Assembly: GCF_014836545.1 (NCBI RefSeq)
Contig: NZ_JACSQS010000009.1
Span: forward strand, 1-64,000
Origin: Stenotrophomonas lacuserhaii
Lineage (GTDB): Bacteria > Pseudomonadota > Gammaproteobacteria > Xanthomonadales > Xanthomonadaceae
Length of the DNA: 64,000 bases
Direction: 5' to 3'
Part shown: piece after piece, positions 54,945 through 64,000 of the stretch
Position numbering within the stretch: the stretch's first letter is position 1
Layout: every line of letters starts with the position of its first letter
Made by a program: the position numbers and the translations under genes
Notes under the pieces: generated by a model
Told to the model about the DNA's origin: nothing
The model's input: only the letters and a program-made list of their open reading frames with translations
Databases searched by the model: none

Positions 54945-55877
54945 TCATTCGAAAAAGTCGGGCTCAACCTGCTGACGATGCGGCTCGGCCTGCTCCGCCT
55001 GCAGCCAGTGACAGAACGCCGCCAGCGCAGGCGATCCTGATGCCTCTCTGCGCTGCACCAGCCAGTACGACTGGTGACCTTCGAGCCGCGTGTCCAGCAC
55101 CTGCACCAGGGTGCCGTCGGCCAGCTGCGGTGCGACCATGTGGCGATCGGCGAGGGTGACGCCCAGCCCGTCCACGGCAGCCTGGATCGCCAGGTCCAAC
55201 ACATCGAATTCATGACCGGCCTGTAGATCGATGCCCGACAACCCCGCAGCGTCCAGCCAGTGCGTCCAGGTCAGGTAGCGGCGATCTTCGCCAGCCAGCA
55301 CATGCAGCAGGGGCATGTCATCCAGCGCCGGGATGCCATCGCGCTGGTGGGCGGTCGCCAGCGCCGGGCTGCACACGGCGATGTGCTGTTCGGTAAGCAG
55401 GTGGGATGCCGTCAGGCCCTCCCATTCGCCGTCGCCGAAGCGGATTGCGACATCCAATCGGGTTGATTCGAGCAGATCGTCATGCAGCCGAGTGGTCAGG
55501 CTCAGGTCCAGCTGCGGGTGCGCCTGGCGCAGGCTGCCCAGCCGCGGCTGCAGCCAGCGACGCGCAAACGTGGGCGGAACGTTGAGCCGCAACCGGTGCA
55601 GGTGCTGCTGGTCCTGGATCCTGCGCACGGTGAACTCGATACGGTCGAAGGACTGCTGCAGTGCCTGCAACAGCAGCTTGCCGGCCGGGGTCAGCTGCAG
55701 ATGGTGGTGCTGGCGCAGCAGCAGTGGTTCGCCCAGTTGCGCTTCGAGCAACCGCACCTGGCGGCTGACCGCGCTCTGGGTAACATGCAGCCGCTCGGCG
55801 GCACGGGTGAAGTTGCCGGTGCTGCCAGCAACTTCGAATGCCTTCAAGGCATTGAGGGTGGGCATCCTGCGTTTCAC
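54945..55877 (-). CDS. LysR-family transcriptional regulator, GcvA-like
   Basis: This 310-aa regulator has an N-terminal winged helix (NALKAFEVAGSTGNFTRAAERLHVTQSAVSRQVRLLE) and a C-terminal effector domain. The GTG at 55877 is preferred as start: it has GGGAGG five bases upstream and gives the VKRRMPTLNALKAFE beginning seen in GcvA-type proteins. The gene sits inside the catabolic cluster, after the porin and before the dehydrogenase, and most likely controls it in response to the substrate. Confidence 0.88.
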   Translation of the reverse strand: MKRRMPTLNALKAFEVAGSTGNFTRAAERLHVTQSAVSRQVRLLEAQLGEPLLLRQHHHLQLTPAGKLLLQALQQSFDRIEFTVRRIQDQQHLHRLRLNVPPTFARRWLQPRLGSLRQAHPQLDLSLTTRLHDDLLESTRLDVAIRFGDGEWEGLTASHLLTEQHIAVCSPALATAHQRDGIPALDDMPLLHVLAGEDRRYLTWTHWLDAAGLSGIDLQAGHEFDVLDLAIQAAVDGLGVTLADRHMVAPQLADGTLVQVLDTRLEGHQSYWLVQRREASGSPALAAFCHWLQAEQAEPHRQQVEPDFFE

Positions 55878-55915
55878 GTCGCCTCCCGGGCGGCGATCAT
55901 GCCGCAGCCGCGTCG

Positions 55916-57088
55916 TCAAAAGTAATAGCCGATGTTCATGTACAGCTGGCGTTTCCAGTGATCAGTGCCGCCGGCTGCCAGGCTCTGGGTGTAACTGCTG
56001 CCACCAAGGTAGGGATCATTCCGGCCCTGCAGCATTTCCAGCGCAACGTACACTTTTTTTACGTTGAAGGACGTACCGGCGATGAACCGCTGGGTGGGCA
56101 GGAAACCGGGCGCCGACTTTTCGTAGCGACTGTAATTGACGTAGGGCTTGATCGCGCCGATCCAGCCGCCCAGCCATGCGCCGGGAAGGGCATAGCTCAG
56201 GTCAGCCGAACCCAGCGTACCGCGCCCGGCCACGTTGAACGTGCCGTCATAGCCACCGAAGGTGACGGTCTGGCTGCCATCGGGGTTGCGCGGGTCCATC
56301 AACTGGCGGGCCAGCAGCACGCGCATGCCCCACGGCCCCTGCTGGTACTGGTAATGCGCAGCGAAGACATTGCGCTGGCCATCCAGCCCGGTGTCCAGGT
56401 TGTGCAACACTGAGTGCAAAAGCGACACTCCGACCTCGCCCACCCCCCCCTCTGTGCCGTGCAGTGCATGCGTCGCTCGCAGCGCCAGCAAGCCCCGTTC
56501 GGTATTGCGGCTGCCATGGGCCACCCCCGGGTCGGCCGGGGTGACCACGATGGCGTAGGTGCTGCCATTGCTGCTGCCGTGGCCGGGCCACGCCGGGCGT
56601 GCGTAGACGCCTGCCTGAAGGTCCCAGTCACCGCGGCTGCGTTGCCAGCTGATACCCACCTGGCTGACATCTTCCAGGCCCACCACGTTGCCCAGCGTCT
56701 CGTAGAACGTACTGCTGAAAAGAGGCTGCAGGCCAAACGGTACTTTGGTCAGCCCCACCTTGATCTGCTGGTCGCCCTCCAGGTGCCGGCCTACCCAGGC
56801 ATGTTCGACGAAGCGAAGCCCCCCGAGCGGTAGGTACTGGAAAGGATAGGAATGGCCATACCAGCGGTACTGGGCTGCACCCATCCAGGTGTCGTCATCG
56901 AAGGCGACATTGGCCATCACGGTGTCCAGGCCGGCCTTGCCGATATCGCGGTCCGGATCCAGGTCGAAGCGTGCGCGTACGGCACCGCCGATCGACCAGT
57001 GGTCGCTGATCTGCACGGCGGTGGCCGACAAGGGGCAGCAAACCAGCCCGGCAAGCGCACTGGTGTAAACGAACGGGAAGACTTTCAT
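55916..57088 (-). CDS. Outer-membrane porin-like beta-barrel protein
   Basis: This 390-aa protein has a signal peptide (cleavage near ATA-VQ, about residue 25), many alternating beta-strands, and a terminal aromatic (NIGYYF), the usual signal for outer-membrane insertion. I do not recognise a named family; it looks like a substrate-specific porin. It is the first gene of the minus-strand catabolic cluster, so it probably lets the substrate through the outer membrane. An alternative Met six codons upstream is less likely. Confidence 0.75.
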   Translation of the reverse strand: MKVFPFVYTSALAGLVCCPLSATAVQISDHWSIGGAVRARFDLDPDRDIGKAGLDTVMANVAFDDDTWMGAAQYRWYGHSYPFQYLPLGGLRFVEHAWVGRHLEGDQQIKVGLTKVPFGLQPLFSSTFYETLGNVVGLEDVSQVGISWQRSRGDWDLQAGVYARPAWPGHGSSNGSTYAIVVTPADPGVAHGSRNTERGLLALRATHALHGTEGGVGEVGVSLLHSVLHNLDTGLDGQRNVFAAHYQYQQGPWGMRVLLARQLMDPRNPDGSQTVTFGGYDGTFNVAGRGTLGSADLSYALPGAWLGGWIGAIKPYVNYSRYEKSAPGFLPTQRFIAGTSFNVKKVYVALEMLQGRNDPYLGGSSYTQSLAAGGTDHWKRQLYMNIGYYF

Positions 57089-57222
57089 CGGTGTACTCGT
57101 CGCCACGGAACGCAGGCGACGCTAGCGATGAAGGCAGAGCAACCACAAACGGCAAATTCGAAGGGCAATGCTGCGTTTTACGCATGTTCCGCCGGCGCCC
57201 ACGCAGTGCCGCCTCCCTTCGC

Positions 57223-57888
57223 TCAATCCTCTTCCGGCGGCAACACGATCTGCTCGTCGTCGATGGCCAGCTTGCCGGCCATCAGCACGGCCTGGGTGCG
57301 GTTGGTCACGCCCAGCTTGCGCAGGATGGCGGTGACGTGCGCCTTGATGGTGGCCTCGGACACATTCAGATCGTAGGCGATCTGCTTGTTCAAGCGCCCC
57401 GCGCCCAGCATCTGCAGTACGCGGAACTGCTGCGGGGTGAGTTCGCGCAGGCGTTGGCCGACCTCGCGCTCTTCGCGGCCGGTGGGTGGCTCGTTGTGCG
57501 CCTCCGGCGGTGCCCACGTTTCGCCGTCCAGGATCATTCCCAGCGCATGGCCGATGGTGTCCGAATCAGCCGATTTGGGGATGAAGCCGAACGCGCCATG
57601 ATCAAGCGCACGGCGCATCACCTTGGGTTCCTCGCGCGCGGACACCACCACCACCGGCAGGTGCGGGTGCAGCGATCGCATGTGCACCAGTGCATTGAAT
57701 CCCTGGGCACCGGGCATGTTGAGATCCATCAGGACCAGGTCGGCATCGTTGTGCTGGTCGGCCAGCGCGTACAGCGCTTCCACGCTGTCGGCTTCGAACA
57801 GCTGGACGCCGGGGATGACGCGCTTCACGGCGCCTCGCAGGGCCTCGCGGAACAGCGGATGGTCGTCGGCAATCAGAAGGGTGGGCAT
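57223..57888 (-). CDS. crbR: LuxR/NarL-type response regulator, CrbR-like
   Basis: This 221-aa protein has a receiver domain (ADDHPLFREAL; phospho-acceptor Asp55 in LVLMDLNMPG) and a LuxR-type helix-turn-helix (about 145-205: LTPQQFRVLQML, NKQIAYDLNVSEATIKAH). It lies just downstream of acs in the same direction, an arrangement fitting CrbR, which activates acs in Vibrio and Pseudomonas. Its likely kinase is the CrbS-like hybrid at 44779-48225. Confidence 0.83.
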   Translation of the reverse strand: MPTLLIADDHPLFREALRGAVKRVIPGVQLFEADSVEALYALADQHNDADLVLMDLNMPGAQGFNALVHMRSLHPHLPVVVVSAREEPKVMRRALDHGAFGFIPKSADSDTIGHALGMILDGETWAPPEAHNEPPTGREEREVGQRLRELTPQQFRVLQMLGAGRLNKQIAYDLNVSEATIKAHVTAILRKLGVTNRTQAVLMAGKLAIDDEQIVLPPEED

Positions 57889-57966
57889 GGGATCAGCTTA
57901 CGCAAAACAGGGGGGCAGGGGCGGACACAGCGCTCTTCGCCGCGCGAAGGCCGCTGCATCCGGCGG

Positions 57967-57993
57967 GCGGACCGGGCCCTCCTTCCGGTCCGC
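57967..57993 (-). terminator. Strong hairpin after acs, possible terminator
   Basis: Arms GCGGACCGG (57967-57975) and CCGGTCCGC (57985-57993) form a perfect 9-bp stem with a 9-base loop, 12 bases after the acs stop on the minus strand. No T-run follows, so termination would be partial or factor-dependent. It would weaken read-through into the response-regulator gene. Confidence 0.45.
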
Positions 57994-58004
57994 GGCGTGG
58001 CGCA

Positions 58005-59948
<1,944 letters not shown>

Positions 59949-60228
59949 GGCGCCCTCACTTGCACGTGGACTTTGATGTGCGGTTGCAGCATGCCGCGCA
60001 ACCGTTGCCACCCAGTTTGCCCGATCCTTCCCCGCCCGCGACACCGCCGTGCTTAGACCATGGTCGCAAGCCGACAGGCGCAGAGGCTGCGCGCGGTGAA
60101 TACGGCCCCGCCCGCTGCAGCAGGTACGACTAATGGCCAATAGCCGCCGTGCGTCAACCGGTCGCACCCTCGGCTTCGACCGTGCCCCACGCGCGTCCTT
60201 CGATTTGCCACTTGGGAGAGAGGGCAAC
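59949..60228. promoter_or_regulatory. Divergent control region between acs and the DcaP-like gene
   Basis: This 280-bp region must hold promoters for both genes. I see no clear -10/-35 pair and no recognisable repeat of a known operator. A GAGAGG ribosome-binding site lies before the porin start. It is the natural place to look for a CrbR binding site. Confidence 0.4.
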
Positions 60229-61650
60229 ATGAATCACCGTACGTTGAAGACGCTGCGCAAGCCGTTGGCTGCCTGCATGCTGGTCGCACTGGCTGCACCG
60301 GGCATGGCCTTGGCCGAAACCGCGAGAGAGAAGGCCCTGGAAGCACGCGTGGGCGAGCTGGAGCGCCAGGTTCAGCTGCTGCTGTCGTCGCAGCAACAGC
60401 AGCAGAGCCAGATCAGCCAGACCCAGCAGGCGGTCACCGAAGTGAGGACGGTGCAGGCCGAGCAGAAGCCGGCCGTACCGGCAGGCAAGCAGCCGATCCA
60501 GGTCACCACCATCACCCCCGGCGCCGCGCCGGGCACCACGGTCAAGATCGGCGGCTTCATCAAGGCTGATTTCCTGGCCACCCAGACCGGCGATGGCCAG
60601 CTGGCCGACGACGCCACCGGCCGCGCGCTGTACCTGCCGGGCCAGACTCCGGTGGCCGGCGCGGGCGGCAGCGGTGAGCGTTCGGACGTGGACTTCAACG
60701 CCCACGCCAAGTTCTCGCGCTTCAACCTGGGCATCGACAACGTCAGCGAGAACGGCAACAAGGCCGGCGCGTTCTTCGAGATGGATTTCTTCGGCAATTC
60801 ACTCGGCAACCAGACCGCCACCAATACCTACGGCGTGACCCTGCGGCACGCTTACATGTACTGGAACAAGTGGATGGCCGGCCAGACCTGGACCAACTTC
60901 ATGGACGCGGCCTCCATTCCCGAAGCCGCCGATTTCGTCGGTCCCACCGACGGCGTGGTGTTCATCCGCCAGGCACAGATCCGCTACACCACCGGCGGCC
61001 TGAGCGTTGCGCTGGAAAACCCGGAAACCACCACGCTGACCGGCGTGCGCAACCCGGTGACCGGCGCGTGGACCAACGCCAGCGCCAACTCCGATCGTGG
61101 CAGCCTGCCCGACCTGACCGTGCGTTATGGCTGGAAGGGCGACTGGGGCACCTTCGGCGTGGCCGGCCTGGTCCGCCAGCTGAAGGTCGACAACCAGACC
61201 ACCGGCGCGGATGCGGACAAGATCGCCGGCGGCCTGACGCTGGGCGGCAAATGGGTGATGGCCGACTCGGACACGCTGCACTACCAGCTCACCGGAGGCG
61301 AAGGCATTTCGCGCTACATCGGCCTTGGCATCACCGCCGATACGGCCTATGACATCGCCCGCGACGAGCTGGCGACCACCGGCGTGCTGGCCGGTTACGT
61401 GGGCTGGCGGCATGCGTTCACCCCGAAGCTGCGCACCAACCTGATCTACGCGCGCAGTGACTACGACAACGACGGAACGCTGGGCCCGCTGGTCACCAAG
61501 AGCGTGCAGAGCATCCGTGGCAACGTGTTCTATACGCCGATGCCGAAGGTCGATATCGGTGCGGAATACATGTACGGCGTGCGCGAAATCGAAGACGGTC
61601 GCAAGGGCGACATCAACCGCGTGCAGTTCACCACCAAGTACAGCTTTTAA
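60229..61650 (+). CDS. DcaP-like outer-membrane porin
   Basis: This 473-aa protein has a signal peptide (cleavage near ALA-ET, about residue 28), a short N-terminal coiled coil rich in Gln (about 32-70) as in the trimeric DcaP porins, and then a beta-barrel starting with [14 protein letters not shown] and ending in aromatic Phe (TTKYSF). DcaP channels let dicarboxylates and other small acids pass. It is followed by an MHS-family transporter after a REP-like hairpin, so the two may serve one organic acid. Confidence 0.85.
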   Translation: MNHRTLKTLRKPLAACMLVALAAPGMALAETAREKALEARVGELERQVQLLLSSQQQQQSQISQTQQAVTEVRTVQAEQKPAVPAGKQPIQVTTITPGAAPGTTVKIGGFIKADFLATQTGDGQLADDATGRALYLPGQTPVAGAGGSGERSDVDFNAHAKFSRFNLGIDNVSENGNKAGAFFEMDFFGNSLGNQTATNTYGVTLRHAYMYWNKWMAGQTWTNFMDAASIPEAADFVGPTDGVVFIRQAQIRYTTGGLSVALENPETTTLTGVRNPVTGAWTNASANSDRGSLPDLTVRYGWKGDWGTFGVAGLVRQLKVDNQTTGADADKIAGGLTLGGKWVMADSDTLHYQLTGGEGISRYIGLGITADTAYDIARDELATTGVLAGYVGWRHAFTPKLRTNLIYARSDYDNDGTLGPLVTKSVQSIRGNVFYTPMPKVDIGAEYMYGVREIEDGRKGDINRVQFTTKYSF

Positions 61651-61654
61651 CTGA

Positions 61655-61674
61655 GTGCCGACCCAGGTCGGCAC
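61655..61674. repeat. SMAG-like hairpin between porin and transporter genes
   Basis: Arms GTGCCGACC and GGTCGGCAC (9 bp) flank a CA loop, right after the porin stop. The form and sequence are like the SMAG palindromes of Stenotrophomonas. Between two genes of the same direction it may stabilise the upstream mRNA or lower read-through. Confidence 0.7.
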
Positions 61675-61708
61675 CCACCGTCACCATGCTTCGGAGGGGA
61701 AGCTTCCC

Positions 61709-63364
61709 ATGTCAACAACACCTGCACCCGCACCTGCGTCACTGACGCAGGGCCACAAGAAAGTCATTTTCGCATCGAGCCTTGGCACGGTGTTCGAGTG
61801 GTACGACTTCTTCCTGTACGGCTCACTCGCCGCCATCATCGCCAAGCAGTTCTTCAGCGGGGTCAATGAAACCACGGGCATGATCTTCGCCCTGCTGGCG
61901 TTCGCGGCCGGCTTCTTCGTGCGTCCGTTCGGCGCGGCCTTCTTCGGCAGCCTCGGCGACCGCATCGGCCGCAAGTACACCTTCCTGGTCACGATCCTGA
62001 TCATGGGCATCTCGACCTTCCTGGTCGGCGTGCTGCCCAACTACGCCTCGATCGGCGTTGCCGCACCGGTGATCCTGATCATCCTGCGCCTGGCCCAGGG
62101 CCTGGCGATGGGCGGTGAGTACGGCGGCGCGGCCACCTACGTGGCCGAACATGCACCGGCCAACAAGCGTGGCCTGTACACCAGCTTCATCCAGTGCACC
62201 GCCACGCTGGGTCTGTTCATGTCGCTGCTGATCATCCTGGCCTGCCGCTACTTCCTGGGCAACGAAGCCTTCGAAGCGTGGGGCTGGCGCATCCCGTTCC
62301 TGGTGTCGATCGTGCTGCTGGGCATCTCGGTGTGGATCCGCCTGCAGCTGAGCGAATCCCCGCTGTTCCAGCAGATGAAAGCCGAAGGCAAGGGCTCCAA
62401 GACCCCGTTCCGTGACAGCCTGAAGGACGGCAACCTGAAGTTGATGCTGCTGGTCCTGCTGGGTGCAGCGGCCGGCCAGGCGGTGGTGTGGTATGGCGGC
62501 CAGTTCTACGCGCTGTTCTTCCTCAGCAGCATGCTGAAGGTCGATGCCACCACTTCCTACCTGCTGATCGCCGCGGCGCTGGCGCTGGGCGTGCCGTTCT
62601 TCATCTTCTTCGGCTGGCTGTCCGATCGCATCGGTCGCAAGTGGATCATCCTGGCCGGCTGCCTGCTGGCTGCGGTCACCTACATCCCGGTGTTCAAGGG
62701 CCTGACCCACTTCGCCAACCCGGCCATCGAAGAAGCACGCACCAATTCGCCGGCACTGGTCGTGGCCGATCCGAACACCTGCTCGTTCCAGTTCGATCCG
62801 GTGGGCCTGCGCAAGTTCACCAGCTCCTGCGACGTGGCGACCGCCGCGCTGACCAAGGCCGGTGTGCCGTATGACGTGCAGCCGGCACCGGCCGGTTCGC
62901 TGGCGGTGGTGAATGTCGGCGCGTCCAAGGTGGCCTCGTATGAAGCGGCTGGCCTGACCAAGGAAGACGGCAAGGCCAAGGCCGATGCCTTCGGTACCGA
63001 GCTGAAGGCCGCGCTGGTCGAAGCCGGTTACCCGGCCAAGGCGGACAACGCGCGCATCAACATCCCCGGCACGATCTTCATGCTGTGGATCCTGGTGCTG
63101 TACGTGACCATGGTCTACGGCCCGATCGCCGCCTACCTGGTGGAACTGTTCCCGACCCGCATCCGCTACACCTCGATGTCGCTGCCGTACCACATCGGCA
63201 ATGGCTGGTTCGGTGGCTTCCTGCCGGCGATTTCCTTCGCGCTGGTGGCCGGCACCGGCAACCTTTACTACGGCCTGTGGTACCCGATCGCCATCGCGTT
63301 GATGACGGTGGTCATCGGTGGGCTGTTCCTGCGCGATACCAAGAACGTGGACATCACCAAGTAA
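61709..63364 (+). CDS. MHS-family MFS transporter (ProP/ShiA-like)
   Basis: This 551-aa permease of the metabolite:H+ symporter family has FEWYDFFLYGSLA at the start, the loop motif GSLGDRIGRKYTF, and LAQGLAMGGEYGGAATYVAEHAP. A large hydrophilic loop (about residues 330-450) lies between two late helices; it contains two Cys (TCSF and SSCD) and makes the protein about 100 aa longer than ProP. The substrate is unknown; an organic acid is likely, as it follows a DcaP-like porin and lies near acs. The ATG 61709 has GGAGGGGA upstream. Confidence 0.9.
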   Translation: MSTTPAPAPASLTQGHKKVIFASSLGTVFEWYDFFLYGSLAAIIAKQFFSGVNETTGMIFALLAFAAGFFVRPFGAAFFGSLGDRIGRKYTFLVTILIMGISTFLVGVLPNYASIGVAAPVILIILRLAQGLAMGGEYGGAATYVAEHAPANKRGLYTSFIQCTATLGLFMSLLIILACRYFLGNEAFEAWGWRIPFLVSIVLLGISVWIRLQLSESPLFQQMKAEGKGSKTPFRDSLKDGNLKLMLLVLLGAAAGQAVVWYGGQFYALFFLSSMLKVDATTSYLLIAAALALGVPFFIFFGWLSDRIGRKWIILAGCLLAAVTYIPVFKGLTHFANPAIEEARTNSPALVVADPNTCSFQFDPVGLRKFTSSCDVATAALTKAGVPYDVQPAPAGSLAVVNVGASKVASYEAAGLTKEDGKAKADAFGTELKAALVEAGYPAKADNARINIPGTIFMLWILVLYVTMVYGPIAAYLVELFPTRIRYTSMSLPYHIGNGWFGGFLPAISFALVAGTGNLYYGLWYPIAIALMTVVIGGLFLRDTKNVDITK

Positions 63365-63389
63365 CGGTGATCGACACGAAGTGAACCGG

Positions 63390-63416
63390 GGGCCGCGGCG
63401 AAATCCGCGGCCCTTT
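63390..63416 (+). terminator. Intrinsic terminator after the MHS transporter
   Basis: GGGCCGCGG (63390-63398) and CCGCGGCCC (63405-63413) form a perfect 9-bp stem with loop CGAAAT, followed by TTT. It lies 25 bases after the transporter stop. Confidence 0.85.
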
Positions 63417-63452
63417 CGCGTTCAAGCCCGGCACGGACGGCCGCTGGCCCCG

Positions 63453-63514
63453 GTAGTGACGGCCGCTGGCCGTCACGCTTCGGCCGTTGGGGGGTGACGA
63501 CCGTTGGTCGTCAC
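63453..63514. repeat. Pair of SMAG/REP elements with GTAG head
   Basis: GTAG (63453-63456) leads into the first palindrome: arms GTGACGGCC (63456-63464) and GGCCGTCAC (63468-63476). The second palindrome has arms GTGACGACC (63494-63502) and GGTCGTCAC (63506-63514). A degenerate GGACGGCCGCTGGCC copy precedes them at about 63434. GTAG-headed pairs of short palindromes are the defining form of Stenotrophomonas SMAG repeats. Confidence 0.85.
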
Positions 63515-63621
63515 GCCGTCGCCGTCGCCGCTGCCGCTGCGCTGGCAGTGCACGGCTCCGGCGCTACCTCCCGTTCAGCCTGTTCAGGCACAATCGCGGA
63601 AACCTCATCCGGTACTCCGCC

Positions 63622-63939
63622 ATGCGCATCCTGCTGATCTCCACCCTGCTGCTCGCCACGACCGCCTGCACGTGGGTGCCGATCGAATCGTCCGGCAAGA
63701 CCGTGCGCGTGCTGGCCCCCGGCGCGGTGCCGGCCGGTTGCCAGACCAAGGGCGAGGTGGTGGTGACCGTGAAGAGCAAGGTCGGCTTCTACAACCGCAA
63801 CCCGCTGCGCGTGCAGGAAGAGCTGGAAACCCTGGCCCGCAACGAGGCGCCCAGTGCCGGCGCCAACGCCGTGCAGGCCGCCGCACCGCCGGCCGATGGC
63901 AGCCAGCGCTTCGCCGCCTTCCAGTGCCCGCCGCGCTGA
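63622..63939 (+). CDS. Small lipoprotein, DUF4156-like
   Basis: This 105-aa protein has a lipoprotein signal ending in LLATTAC (Cys at about 16), then a short domain with CQTKGEVVVTVKSKVGFYNR and a second Cys near the C-terminus. It resembles the DUF4156 family of outer-membrane lipoproteins, whose role is not known. The Met at 63622 is chosen because it starts the signal peptide. It lies after two SMAG-like repeats and is the last gene in the window; nothing recognisable follows up to 64000. Confidence 0.78.
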   Translation: MRILLISTLLLATTACTWVPIESSGKTVRVLAPGAVPAGCQTKGEVVVTVKSKVGFYNRNPLRVQEELETLARNEAPSAGANAVQAAAPPADGSQRFAAFQCPPR

Positions 63940-64000
63940 AACGCACCATACGGCCAAGGCTGAATCGGTAAAGGTGCGGTAAGGCCAAGAGCGTTATAGA

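Overview
The window reads as a high-GC gammaproteobacterial chromosome from the Xanthomonadaceae, most likely Stenotrophomonas. The reasons are the gene content (TatABC, orphan GspE-type ATPase, glyQS, TamAB, an S46 peptidase, a CrbS-like sensor with Acs) and several short GTAG-headed hairpins that resemble the SMAG family of Stenotrophomonas REP elements. The species cannot be fixed from this sequence. There is no integrase, transposase, tRNA gene or CRISPR array in the window, and only the 3' end of one 5S rRNA gene at the left edge.

Left flank (1-11.3 kb), housekeeping: end of 5S rRNA and its terminator; an alpha/beta hydrolase and hemH (minus strand); a SYLF-domain protein and tatABC (plus); a membrane protein, a glutamine amidotransferase and an orphan GspE/PilB-type ATPase (minus); then glyQ and glyS (plus).

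Centre (11.4-36.0 kb): a complete, collinear type III secretion system of the Inv/Mxi-Spa (Salmonella SPI-1, Shigella, Burkholderia Bsa) class, all on the plus strand and mostly with overlapping genes. The order is an InvF-like AraC regulator, secretin (SctC), gatekeeper (SctW), export gate (SctV), class IB chaperone, ATPase (SctN), stalk (SctO), ruler (SctP), C-ring (SctQ), SctR, SctS, SctT, SctU, SicA-like chaperone, three translocator/tip proteins (SipB, SipC, SipD-like), a 644-aa protein in the sipA position, the IacP acyl carrier, the IagB transglycosylase, PrgH, needle (PrgI), rod (PrgJ), PrgK, OrgA, OrgB and a small OrgC-position protein. The 644-aa protein has a polyproline tract directly before a WH2-like motif, the layout of bacterial actin nucleators; it is the best candidate for a new effector. 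The ruler gene carries an almost perfect 66-bp tandem duplication, and the needle subunit has an unusual Gly/Asp-rich N-terminal insertion. No InvH pilotin and no HilA, HilC or HilD regulator is present.

Right flank (36-64 kb): tamAB, an S46 dipeptidyl peptidase, a hypothetical gene, and a large SLC5-histidine kinase-receiver hybrid (CrbS-like). Next come mntP behind a yybP-ykoY (manganese) riboswitch and a minus-strand catabolic cluster (porin, LysR regulator, aldehyde dehydrogenase, MFS permease, enolase-superfamily enzyme, GMC oxidoreductase) that looks built to take up and oxidise a sugar- or polyol-type compound. A LuxR-type response regulator (CrbR-like) and acs follow, then a DcaP-like porin with an MHS-family transporter, SMAG-like repeats and a small lipoprotein. 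The CrbS-like kinase, CrbR-like regulator and acs probably form one acetate-response circuit, now separated by mntP and the catabolic cluster.

No stretch longer than 300 bases lacks a gene or a recognisable regulatory element. All functional calls come from reading motifs and gene order; no database search was run.
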